This document shows, piece by piece, positions 1-8,741 of a stretch of DNA of 64,000 nucleotides. The translations under genes and the position numbers were made by a program. Positions within the stretch are counted from its first letter, which is position 1. The number at the start of each line of letters is the position of its first letter. Below the pieces are notes generated by a model. The model ran no database searches, was not told where the DNA came from, and saw only the letters and a program-made list of their open reading frames with translations. The stretch is from Oscillospiraceae bacterium (GTDB taxonomy: Bacteria; Bacillota; Clostridia; UBA1381), in the NCBI GenBank assembly GCA_022509025.1, contig JAFLUB010000002.1, positions 1 through 64,000 on the forward strand, in the 5' to 3' direction.

Positions 1-2
1 TA

Positions 3-821
3 GAGTTGGGAGCTACTGTAACAGATAACTTTGAACTTCAGGAGGATTGTCTTGATATAGATTCAAAGGTCAATGAGAATGAGGTGGGGATATATAAGGT
101 TTATTATGACGCTAAGGACCAAGCAGGAAATGAGGCAAAACAGGTTATACGAACTGTAAATGTTGTAGAGCCAAAGCCGACACCAAGTCCCACACCAAGT
201 CCCACACCAAGTCCCACACCTACGCCAACACCAAGCCCAACACCAAGCCCAACACCAATACCCACCCCAACGGCAACGCCAAAGCCGACAGCAATGCCGA
301 AGCCAACATCGACGGTAAAGCCGACACCAACAGCAACGCCAACGGTTACACCAAGTCTGAGTCCGACACCGATACCAACAGCGACAGTATCAACCACACC
401 AACAGAATCGCCGTCGCTTAATCCTACGGTGACACCGACTATAGAACCAACACTGAGTCCAACGGCGACCCCAATGACGACACCAACGCCAAGTCCAACA
501 CCGAGTCTGACACCAACAGCAACGCCTACTGCGGTGCCAACAGCAACGCCAACAGTGAAGCCAACAACAACGCCAATGCCAAGCCCGACACCAACGGTTA
601 CGCCGACAGTTATGCCAACTTCGACACCAACGGCAATGCCCACACCAAGTTTAACACCAAGTTTAACACCAACGTCAACACCAAGTTCAACACCGGCAGC
701 AACACCTACGGTAATACCAACTACCAGCCCGATAGCGACTCCGGACGCAACTCAAACGCCGACATCAACCGTTGAGCCGGCAGATAGGGTGGAGTTTGAG
801 CAGAACGGCAATATAGTTTAG
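3..821 (+). CDS. C-terminal part of a secreted protein: DUF5011/HYR-like Ig domain followed by a long Pro/Thr-rich linker; 5' end outside the window, terminated by in-frame TAG
   Basis: Frame is open from the window edge; '[29 protein letters not shown]' resembles bacterial Ig-like DUF5011; about 190 aa of [11 protein letters not shown] repeats. Confidence 0.7.
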   Translation, partial: ELGATVTDNFELQEDCLDIDSKVNENEVGIYKVYYDAKDQAGNEAKQVIRTVNVVEPKPTPSPTPSPTPSPTPTPTPSPTPSPTPIPTPTATPKPTAMPKPTSTVKPTPTATPTVTPSLSPTPIPTATVSTTPTESPSLNPTVTPTIEPTLSPTATPMTTPTPSPTPSLTPTATPTAVPTATPTVKPTTTPMPSPTPTVTPTVMPTSTPTAMPTPSLTPSLTPTSTPSSTPAATPTVIPTTSPIATPDATQTPTSTVEPADRVEFEQNGNIV

Positions 822-827
822 GCAAGG

Positions 828-1046
828 TTGATATTTGAAAAAACATCACCGCCACCGCAGGAAGATATATGGTTCTTTGTAGCATATACGGAAAACGGAA
901 GATTAAAGCGTGTTGAAATGCCAGAGATAACGGATATGACAGCAGCATTTGAAATTCCGGAAGAATTTGCGGACTGCGATATATCGGTGTATGTCTGGGG
1001 CAAAAATATGAAACCACTGATGGATAAACAGAAGGTAGGAGAGTAA
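828..1046 (+). pseudogene. C-terminal beta-type domain, in frame with the upstream ORF and separated from it by TAG plus two codons
   Basis: Same frame as 3..821; 'WFFVAYTENGRLKRVEMPE...VYVWGKNMKPL' resembles a domain in the PL11 and transglutaminase proteins of this window. Confidence 0.5.
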
Positions 1047-1052
1047 ATATAT

Positions 1053-1099
1053 AAAAACTGCAATATCATGACATGATTTTACTGATATTGCAGTTTTTT
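1053..1099. terminator. Bidirectional intrinsic terminator between convergent genes
   Basis: 16-bp inverted repeat AAAAACTGCAATATCA/TGATATTGCAGTTTTT with A/T tracts. Confidence 0.8.
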
Positions 1100-1104
1100 A
1101 TTAT

Positions 1105-1416
1105 TTATATTATTTCAACATAATTTCTTCCACCGTAAATTATACGCACTACGTAAACAAATCCGTTATTATCATCAACACGGTAAATCATCACGTAATT
1201 TTTAATTACTACTTTTCTGTAGCCCTCTTTTCTTAGCCGCAAATCATTACAAACAGCATACATATACGGATTGAGAGATAATTCGCTATATGTCTCTTCA
1301 ATTTTATCTAATAAGTTCTTTGCAGCTGTTGGATTGTGAAGGTTATTTGCAATATAATCAAGTGTTTCATCAATGTCTGTATGTGCTTCATCGGATAGTA
1401 TAATATCATAACTCAT
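1105..1416 (-). CDS. RelE/ParE-family toxin
   Basis: 'DIILSDEAHTDIDETLDYIANNL...RKVVIKNYVMIYRVDDNNGFVYVVRIIYGGRNY' is typical of ParE/RelE; overlaps upstream antitoxin. Confidence 0.85.
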   Translation of the reverse strand: MSYDIILSDEAHTDIDETLDYIANNLHNPTAAKNLLDKIEETYSELSLNPYMYAVCNDLRLRKEGYRKVVIKNYVMIYRVDDNNGFVYVVRIIYGGRNYVEII

Positions 1417-1666
1417 ATTTTTCTCTCAGCTTTCGTATAGAATCATTACCGGAAATAGTATTATCCTGCTTGATTGACAGTTCGGCTGCTTCGAGTTTGA
1501 GATAAATGTCATTCATATATGTCATTTTTTCATAATTTTCAATACTCATAATAACCATATCACCATAACCATTTTTAGTTATAAACAGAGGTTCGTTGGT
1601 TGCGTGACATTTTTCTGATATTTCAGCAGTATTTTTTAAATCTCTTATCGGAATAATCTGTGGCAT
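1406..1666 (-). CDS. Phd/YefM-family antitoxin
   Basis: 'IIPIRDLKNTAEISEKCHATNEPLFITKNGYGDMVIMSIENYEK' matches the Phd/YefM pattern; paired with the toxin ORF. Confidence 0.85.
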   Translation of the reverse strand: MPQIIPIRDLKNTAEISEKCHATNEPLFITKNGYGDMVIMSIENYEKMTYMNDIYLKLEAAELSIKQDNTISGNDSIRKLREKYEL

Positions 1667-1938
1667 AGAATCACATCCCTTCTTTGTGACCTTATTATAC
1701 CATAATCGTATCCCATCGTCAATGATATTATAAGTTATTTATAAAAAAACTATTGCAAAACTAACAAAATTGTGAGGGGATTTTCGACAAATTCTGCATT
1801 GTTACATAGAGATTAAACGTATATTATAATTGCAAGTCAATACTTAAAAAATAGGAAAATGTGTGGTACAATAGTAGAACTGTAACAGATTTTTTTATAT
1901 TTCGTATTATAGGGTATGGAAATATTTTATAATGCGAG

Positions 1939-3198
1939 GTGTTAAAGTTGGGCAAACTTATCATAGACGGCGGCGAAAAGATAAGCGGTGAAATACGCGT
2001 GCAGGGCGCGAAGAACGCTGTTCTTCCAATCCTTGCGGCAACCGTGATGGCTGACGGAGTAAGTGTACTCAAAAACTGCCCTAAGCTTCGGGATGTTGAT
2101 AAAACAGACCTTGTTCTTGAAAGATTAGGCTGTAAAGTCCTGAGAGAAGGGAACACGGTCACGGTTGACACAAGAGATATGTGCGACTGCAGTATATGCG
2201 AGGATCTTATGCGTGAAATGAGATCATCAATAATATTCTTAGGCGCAATAATATCAAGATGTAAAAGAGCGGTTGTGAGTATGCCGGGCGGATGTCCTAT
2301 AGGACTTAGACCGATTGATTTACATTTAAAGGCGCTAAAAGAACTGGGGGTAAGTATACAGGAGGAGCACGGGTACATAAAATGCAGCGCCGCAAAGCTT
2401 AACGGCGGAAATATTCATCTTGATTTCCCGAGCGTCGGCGCGACGGAAAATGTGATGCTTACCGCGGTATGCGCGGACGGCACAACAACGATCTCAAACG
2501 CTGCCAGAGAACCGGAGATTGTTGATCTGGGTAATTTCCTCAACAGCATGGGCGCTGATGTTCATGGAATGGGCGGCAGTGTTATAACAATACACGGAGT
2601 GGAAAAGCTGCACGGCGCGGAGCATACTATCATGCCTGACAGAATTGTGGCAGCGACATATCTTGCCGCGTCCGCGATAACCGGAGGAGAGATGTGTCTT
2701 ACTAACGTTAATCCTCAGGACATGGGCGCGATGCTTCATGTACTCAGAGAAATGGGCGTGAAGCTACGTGTGGAAAAGGATAAGATAATCCAGACCGCAC
2801 CGGAAAGGCTCCGGAGCGTATACACCATTCGGACAATGCCATATCCGGGATTTCCGACTGATATACAGTCACCGTTTATGGCACTTTCGGCAATGGCAAA
2901 GGGAACAAGCGTTTTTGTGGAAAACATATTTGAAAACAGGTTCCAGAATGTTGATGAGCTTACAAGAATGGGCGCGGATATAAAGACAGAGGGAAGAACC
3001 GCCGTTGTGCGCGGTGTGGAAAAATTGGAAGGAGCGAACGTGGTTGCGCGGGAATTACGCGGCGGCGCGTCATTGGTGGTTGCGGCGCTTGCGGCTAACG
3101 GCACTACGACGGTGAGTGGGGTTGAACTTATAGACAGAGGTTATGAAAATATAGAAAAATATCTGCTTGATTGTGGAGCTAAGATAAGGCGAGAGTAA
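1939..3198 (+). CDS. murA: UDP-N-acetylglucosamine 1-carboxyvinyltransferase
   Basis: 'GEIRVQGAKNAVLPILAATVMADG' and EPSP-synthase-like repeats, 419 aa. Confidence 0.95.
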   Translation: MLKLGKLIIDGGEKISGEIRVQGAKNAVLPILAATVMADGVSVLKNCPKLRDVDKTDLVLERLGCKVLREGNTVTVDTRDMCDCSICEDLMREMRSSIIFLGAIISRCKRAVVSMPGGCPIGLRPIDLHLKALKELGVSIQEEHGYIKCSAAKLNGGNIHLDFPSVGATENVMLTAVCADGTTTISNAAREPEIVDLGNFLNSMGADVHGMGGSVITIHGVEKLHGAEHTIMPDRIVAATYLAASAITGGEMCLTNVNPQDMGAMLHVLREMGVKLRVEKDKIIQTAPERLRSVYTIRTMPYPGFPTDIQSPFMALSAMAKGTSVFVENIFENRFQNVDELTRMGADIKTEGRTAVVRGVEKLEGANVVARELRGGASLVVAALAANGTTTVSGVELIDRGYENIEKYLLDCGAKIRRE

Positions 3199-3204
3199 TA
3201 AGAT

Positions 3205-4116
3205 ATGGATGAGAAAAAGAATAACATACGTCTTGTTAAAACCGGCGGAAGACGTGTAACCAAAACCACAACCGAATATGACTGGAACAGCCTTGAAAGA
3301 AAGATGAAAGATGAGAAAGCGGCAAGGCAGAGTCAGCAAAAGACAAGGCACACTGCATCGTTTCAGAAAAAAATCCGATATCAGAAACGGCAAAAGCAAA
3401 GGCGGCTCAGAATGAAGAGAAGGCGCGCTCTTGCAATTCTGATTTTTATCATAGTGCTCGTGTTAATTTTGATGTTTGTTACGCCGATTTTTAACATACG
3501 TTCAGTTTCTGTTGACGGGAACAGACTGGTAGGCGCTCCTGAGTTTCAGGAAAAACTGAAGCCGCTTGTTGGCGAAAACCTTTTCAGAAGCGGTACAGGC
3601 AAAATCCGCAGAATTTTAAAAGAGAACCCGTATATTGACGATGTGGAGGTACAGAAAAAGATATTTCCGCCGTCTTTATTGGTAACAGTTACAGAGTATA
3701 ATCCCGCCGGACTTATCAGAGTTGAAGGAAAAAATCTTATTGTAACCAAAGACCTCAGAGTGCTTTCAGAGAATGGCGAGAAATATCCTGTTCCGATTGT
3801 GACTGGAATTAATGTGGAGTCATATAAGATAAGCTATGAACTAAAGCCGGACGATACTGAGAAACGGGAAATTATCACAACGGCCCTGAGGACTATGGAG
3901 GCTGTTGAGATGCTGGGGGATGTAATCGAATTTAATATAAGCGATATTACAGATATAACATTAAATTATGCTAACAGGCTGACGATAACGTGCGGAACAC
4001 AGCTTGATCTGGATCATAAGCTTCGTCTCCTTAAAGAAACTGTTAAAGCGCTTGACAACAATGCGAGGGGAACAATAGACTTATCTGAGCCGGGAAAGGC
4101 GGTATATATACCATAG
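3205..4116 (+). CDS. ftsQ: Cell division protein FtsQ/DivIB
   Basis: Basic N-terminus, one TM segment, POTRA-like region 'NIRSVSVDGNRLVGAPEFQEKL'; between murA and ftsZ. Confidence 0.85.
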   Translation: MDEKKNNIRLVKTGGRRVTKTTTEYDWNSLERKMKDEKAARQSQQKTRHTASFQKKIRYQKRQKQRRLRMKRRRALAILIFIIVLVLILMFVTPIFNIRSVSVDGNRLVGAPEFQEKLKPLVGENLFRSGTGKIRRILKENPYIDDVEVQKKIFPPSLLVTVTEYNPAGLIRVEGKNLIVTKDLRVLSENGEKYPVPIVTGINVESYKISYELKPDDTEKREIITTALRTMEAVEMLGDVIEFNISDITDITLNYANRLTITCGTQLDLDHKLRLLKETVKALDNNARGTIDLSEPGKAVYIP

Positions 4117-4297
4117 TTGTAATTTTGCACAAAAAATATTGATTTTTGGCAAATAATATTGTTTATAATTATTTGCCGATTTGAAAATTTGTTGGAAAAA
4201 ACTATTGAATAACTTGAAAAAACATAGTAAAATAATATATATGCGGTTATTTCCCGATCAGTCGTACGGGGAGAAACTACGAAGGAGGATAATTTAG

Positions 4298-5470
4298 ATG
4301 AGTAGTATGCCTATTGATTTGGAAGAGAACACTACAATAGACGGCGCAAGAATTAAGGTCATCGGTGTAGGCGGCGGCGGAAACAACGCTGTAGACCGTA
4401 TGATTGAAGCCGGAGTAACAAAAGCTGAATTTATATGTGTGAATACTGACGCTCAGCAGCTTTCTAACGTAAAAGCTCCGACAGTACTTCAGATTGGAAC
4501 GAAGCTTACGAATGGTCTTGGTGCAGGAGCAAAGCCGGAAATCGGAAGACAGGCTGCCGAGGAAACGAAGGATGAAATAAAAAACCTTGTCAGAGATACT
4601 GAAATGGTATTTGTAACTGCAGGTATGGGCGGCGGAACAGGTACAGGTGCCGCTCCGATTATTGCTGAAGCTGCAAAGTCTCTCGGCGTTTTGACTGTTG
4701 CTGTTGTGACAAAGCCTTTCTTCTTTGAAGGCCCTCAGAGAATGAGAAATGCCGAAGAGGGAATAAAGAGCCTTGCAGAAAAGGTTGACGCTATAGTAAC
4801 TATTCCTAATGATTTGCTTTTGAAGATTGCGGATAAGAAAGTTACCATAAAGGATTCCTTTAAGCTTGCTGACGATGTTCTTCGTCAGGGAGTGCAGGGA
4901 ATTATCGAAGTAATCACACAGAGAGGTATCATGAACTGTGACTTTGCGGATGTAAGAACAATCATGCGTGACAGCGGAGTTGCGCATATGGGTATCGGTA
5001 TCGGCAAGGGTGAGAATGCGGCTTCTGACGCTGTGCGCGCAGCTATCGAAAGTCCGCTTCTTGAGACAAGCATTGAGGGCGCTGAAAATGTTCTTCTTAA
5101 TATCACGGGCGGAAGCGAGTTCTCGCTTGTTGATATGGGAGAGGTTTCAAGCATTGTCCGTGATCTTGTGAGTGAAGAGGCTAACATTATAGTCGGAACG
5201 GCTATGGATGATAATCTTAAGGACGAGATTAAGGTAACACTTATTGCGACAGGACTGGACGGCTCTATAAGACGCGGTAACAGCAAGGATGGCTCAGGTG
5301 ATTTAAAGAGAATCACGCCGAAGTTTGCCGGAGGAAGCGGAAAGAGTGACAAGCGTTCTGCTCCTTATACATCTTCAGATTTGGATGAAGACGCAATATT
5401 CAACAGAAGATTAAAGTCACCGGGTATGAGCAATATTGATGTTCCTGATTTCTTTAAGCCGGGCAGATAA
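4298..5470 (+). CDS. ftsZ: Cell division protein FtsZ
   Basis: 'GGGNNAVDRMIEAG', tubulin signature 'GGGTGTGAAP', C-terminal 'DVPDFFK'. Confidence 0.98.
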   Translation: MSSMPIDLEENTTIDGARIKVIGVGGGGNNAVDRMIEAGVTKAEFICVNTDAQQLSNVKAPTVLQIGTKLTNGLGAGAKPEIGRQAAEETKDEIKNLVRDTEMVFVTAGMGGGTGTGAAPIIAEAAKSLGVLTVAVVTKPFFFEGPQRMRNAEEGIKSLAEKVDAIVTIPNDLLLKIADKKVTIKDSFKLADDVLRQGVQGIIEVITQRGIMNCDFADVRTIMRDSGVAHMGIGIGKGENAASDAVRAAIESPLLETSIEGAENVLLNITGGSEFSLVDMGEVSSIVRDLVSEEANIIVGTAMDDNLKDEIKVTLIATGLDGSIRRGNSKDGSGDLKRITPKFAGGSGKSDKRSAPYTSSDLDEDAIFNRRLKSPGMSNIDVPDFFKPGR

Positions 5471-5482
5471 GAATGATTTGTA

Positions 5483-5516
5483 ACAGACCGTTTAAAACAG
5501 ACGGTCTGTTTTTTTT
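5483..5516 (+). terminator. Intrinsic terminator after ftsZ
   Basis: ACAGACCGT/ACGGTCTGT stem then T8. Confidence 0.85.
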
Positions 5517-5626
5517 ACACATATTCCGATAATATATTGACAAAATAAGGTAAGTGTTGTACAATATAATTGTTGAATTTGTATAAAAATAATATATAAA
5601 AACAAAGAAAAAAAGGAGGAATTAAT

Positions 5627-6919
5627 ATGAACTTAGATTTACTTCATCCTGCTGATCAGCTCGTTATGTTCATGGAAAGAATATACGGCTACGGCATGAC
5701 AACAACCTCGGGAGGAAATCTCTCTATATTGGACGATAACGGAGATATATGGATAACTCCGGGTTCTATCGACAAGGGAAGTCTTACAAGAAATGACATG
5801 GTAAGAATTACGCCTGACGGTCAGATTATAGGTAATCATAAGCCGTCGAGCGAATATCCGTTCCATCAGCATATTTATAAGACGCGCCCGGATTTGAAAG
5901 CGGTTCTTCACGCGCATCCGCCGGCATTGGTAGCTTTTTCAATCGTTAGAAAGCTTCCTGATACAAGCCTTATCCCGACGGTAAAGTTCTCGTGCGGAGA
6001 AATAGGAATGGCAAAATACGGTCTGCCGGGCAGCGGTGATTTGGGCGATAAAATAAGTGAGGAATTTGCAAAGGGCTTCAACACCGTAATTTTGGAAAAT
6101 CACGGCGTTGTTATCGGCGCAAAGTCTATGTTTGACGCATTTAAGTCGTTTGAAACTCTTGATTTTTCAGCGAGACTTGAAATTGACGCGAATAATATCG
6201 GTACTCCGAAGCCTCTTAATGCTGAACAGATTGAATGGTATAAATCAAGACAGAATGTATCAATGGACGAGTTTGTTGCACATAATATAAGCAGCGCGGA
6301 AAAGGAAGCAAGACGCGAAATCTGTAAGCTTATAAAGAGAGCGTATAATCAGCAGCTTTTCACGAGTACTCAGGGAACATTCTCGCAGCGTATAGACGAG
6401 GACAGCTTTATAATAACTCCGACGGGTTCAGACAGAAAATATCTTGAGCCTGAGGATATTGTAAAGATAAGCGGTGATTTGAAGGAACTCGGTAAAATTC
6501 CGTCAAAGAGTGTTGAGTTGCATAAGGAGATATACAGACAACAGCCGCATGTAAATTCGATAATTATAGCGCATCCGCCGTGCATAATGGCGTTTGCCGT
6601 TACAGACGAGGCGCTTGATTCAAGAACTATTCCGGAGAGCTATATTCTCATGCGTACTATCCCTAAGCTGGACTTCGGAGCTAACTATATGCATCCGAAA
6701 GAGACAGCTGCTGTGTTCAAAGAGAATACGCCGATAGCTATAATAAAGAATGACTGTGTTATCGTAACAGGCAGCGGATTATTGAATGCGTTTGACCGTC
6801 TTGAAGTGGCTGAATACAGCGCTAAGGCTATAATCGCTGCAAAGGATTTAGGCGAAGTTGTAGCTATCAATGATAAAGAAATAGATGATATAGAGGAAGC
6901 TTTCCATTTAGTAAAGTAA
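5627..6919 (+). CDS. Class II aldolase/adducin family protein with two tandem aldolase domains
   Basis: First copy 'TTSGGNLSI...HQHIYKTRPDLKAVLHAHPP'; second copy 'FTSTQGTFSQRIDED...HKEIYRQQPHVNSIIIAHPP'. Confidence 0.8.
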   Translation: MNLDLLHPADQLVMFMERIYGYGMTTTSGGNLSILDDNGDIWITPGSIDKGSLTRNDMVRITPDGQIIGNHKPSSEYPFHQHIYKTRPDLKAVLHAHPPALVAFSIVRKLPDTSLIPTVKFSCGEIGMAKYGLPGSGDLGDKISEEFAKGFNTVILENHGVVIGAKSMFDAFKSFETLDFSARLEIDANNIGTPKPLNAEQIEWYKSRQNVSMDEFVAHNISSAEKEARREICKLIKRAYNQQLFTSTQGTFSQRIDEDSFIITPTGSDRKYLEPEDIVKISGDLKELGKIPSKSVELHKEIYRQQPHVNSIIIAHPPCIMAFAVTDEALDSRTIPESYILMRTIPKLDFGANYMHPKETAAVFKENTPIAIIKNDCVIVTGSGLLNAFDRLEVAEYSAKAIIAAKDLGEVVAINDKEIDDIEEAFHLVK

Positions 6920-7125
6920 CGCAAAAAAATAAGCGTCGCATATCACCCTTTTTCGGAACTTGAAGTATACACATACGTCGGCGTTCCTCAAAAGGGCAAT
7001 CTGCTTGCTTCTTTTTCCGCGTTGGAAATAAGCGTCGCATATCACCCTTTTTCGGAACTTGAAGTATACACATACGTCGGCGTTCCTCAAAAGGGCAATC
7101 TGCTTGCTTCTTTTTCCGCATTGGA
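6918..7125. repeat. Tandem pair of about 99-bp palindromic intergenic elements (family 1, copies 1 and 2)
   Basis: 'aataagcgtcgcatatcaccctttttcggaacttgaagtatacacatacgtcggcgttcctcaaaagggcaatctgcttgcttctttttccgc' occurs twice with 99-nt period; arms are complementary. Confidence 0.9.
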
Positions 7126-7168
7126 CAAGAAGCGTATCTTACCTTTTTAAAACTGATGGAGGATTGAA

Positions 7169-7741
7169 ATGAAAAAGAAAGGCTGTTTAATAGGAATAGT
7201 AGCGGTAGTTGCAGTGATTATAATAATTGTGGCTACGCTTGCCGGAGGATATAATAATCTTGTAAAGCTTGAAGAGTCAACCAATACGGCTTTTGCCGAT
7301 ATACAGGTACAGCTTCAGCGCCGTTCTGACCTTATCCCGAACCTTGTAAACACGGTACAGGGCTATGCGTCACATGAAACAGAGGTATTCACTGCGGTAT
7401 CGGACGCAAGAGCAAAACTTGCCGGAGCAACAACCGTAGAGGAAACAAGCGAAGCTGACGGAGAGCTTTCAAGCGCTCTTGGCAGACTTTTGGCAATTTC
7501 CGAGAGTTATCCGGAACTTAAAGCTAATGAGAATTTCCTGTCTTTGCAGGATGAGCTTGCAGGTACGGAAAATCGTATCGGTGTAGCGCGTAAGGATTAT
7601 AACGAAAAGGTTCAGGAGTATAATGTGAAAATCCGCACTTTCCCGACGGCAATCTTCGCGGGTATGCTCGGTTTTGAAAAGAAAGCGTTATTTGAAGCGG
7701 CTGCAGGCGCGGAAAATGCTCCGATAGTTAATTTTAACTGA
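7169..7741 (+). CDS. LemA family protein
   Basis: 'YNNLVKLEESTNTAFADIQVQLQRRSDLIPNLVNTVQGYASHE' is the LemA signature. Confidence 0.95.
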   Translation: MKKKGCLIGIVAVVAVIIIIVATLAGGYNNLVKLEESTNTAFADIQVQLQRRSDLIPNLVNTVQGYASHETEVFTAVSDARAKLAGATTVEETSEADGELSSALGRLLAISESYPELKANENFLSLQDELAGTENRIGVARKDYNEKVQEYNVKIRTFPTAIFAGMLGFEKKALFEAAAGAENAPIVNFN

Positions 7742-7743
7742 TT

Positions 7744-8508
7744 ATGAAGAATATAAAATTAAAATGTTCAGCGCTGATAACAGTGATTCTGATAGTGGTA
7801 CTGAATATATCGGCATATGCCGTTATTCCAAATCCCACAAATCAATTTTTCGTGAATGACTACGCCAATGTACTTGACAGCAATACAGAAACGTATATTT
7901 ATGAAAAGGGCAAAGAATATAATGCTAACGGCGGACCACAGGTGGTTGTGCTTACTATGGACTCGCTTGACGGCGCGACATTAGAAGAATTTTCTATTGA
8001 AACTGCGCGTAAGTGGGGTATAGGCAGTAAGGACAGCGATAACGGTGTTCTTATCCTGCTGGTTATGGACAGCCGCGATATCCGTATTGAGGTCGGAACG
8101 GGACTTGAAGGAGTCTTAAATGACGGGAAATGCGGACGGTTTATACGAAAAGCAGCGCCCATGCTGTCAGACGGTGATTACAGCGGCGGTATAAAGAGTA
8201 TTTATGACTCTGTTATCGGCGAGCTTGAGGAGCCTACACCCGATGAGGAGGAAGATGACGGTTTCGATGAAGCTATGGCTGAGATAATCATATTTATGAT
8301 AATCATTATCATATTGGCTATAATCAGAATGCGCGGCGGAGGCGGCGGAAATTATCGCGGAAGAAGATTCTATGGCGGCGGCTTCGGCGGCCCGGGCGGT
8401 TTTGGCGGCTCAGGCGGCTTTGGAGGCGGCGGCTTTTCCGGCGGCGGCGGTGGCTTTTCCGGCGGAGGCGGTGGATTCTCCGGTGGCGGAGCCAGCGGTA
8501 AGTTTTGA
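7744..8508 (+). CDS. TPM-domain (YgcG-like) membrane protein with Gly-rich C-terminus
   Basis: Signal peptide, 'FVNDYANVLDSNTETYIYEKGKEYNANGGPQVVVLTMDSLDG', C-terminal Gly-rich tail; follows lemA. Confidence 0.9.
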   Translation: MKNIKLKCSALITVILIVVLNISAYAVIPNPTNQFFVNDYANVLDSNTETYIYEKGKEYNANGGPQVVVLTMDSLDGATLEEFSIETARKWGIGSKDSDNGVLILLVMDSRDIRIEVGTGLEGVLNDGKCGRFIRKAAPMLSDGDYSGGIKSIYDSVIGELEEPTPDEEEDDGFDEAMAEIIIFMIIIIILAIIRMRGGGGGNYRGRRFYGGGFGGPGGFGGSGGFGGGGFSGGGGGFSGGGGGFSGGGASGKF

Positions 8509-8627
8509 TGATTTGGCGGGCTGCGAAGCAGTCCGCTTTACTTTTTAAAAATTTTTTCGGAAATTTTTAAAAATTTTGCAACCTTTTGGTTAGTTAAAAA
8601 GTATTATTATAAAAGACTAACGTGAAA

Positions 8628-8723
8628 AATTAGCGGCGCATCTCACCCTTTTTCGGAACTTGAAGTATCCGCATACGTCGGCGTTCCTCAAAAGGGTGAT
8701 CTGCTTGTTACTTTTCCACGTTA
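8628..8723. repeat. Palindromic intergenic element, family 1 copy 3
   Basis: Diverged copy of 6918..7023 with ends TAACGTG...CACGTTA. Confidence 0.85.
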
Positions 8724-8741
8724 GAGACGAAGGAGGACTTA

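Noticed and set aside
104-643. 179-aa minus-strand ORF (GVGVGLGVG repeats)
   Set aside because: Antisense shadow of the Pro/Thr-rich linker; low-complexity codon artefact
171-770. CRISPR-like periodic repeat in the Pro/Thr region
   Set aside because: Short irregular ACCAAS-type codon repeats within an ORF, no spacer/repeat structure
819-821. Genome-wide TAG recoding
   Set aside because: TAG terminates other normal genes in the window (for example ftsQ), so one in-frame TAG does not support a code change
4277-4987. 236-aa minus-strand ORF opposite ftsZ
   Set aside because: Antisense to highly conserved ftsZ coding sequence, Ser/Cys/His-rich artefact composition
6867-7121. 84-aa minus-strand ORF with internal repeat RKKKQADCPFEERRRMCILQVPKKGDMRRLF
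   Set aside because: Entirely explained by the tandem palindromic repeat; no RBS or homologous protein recognised
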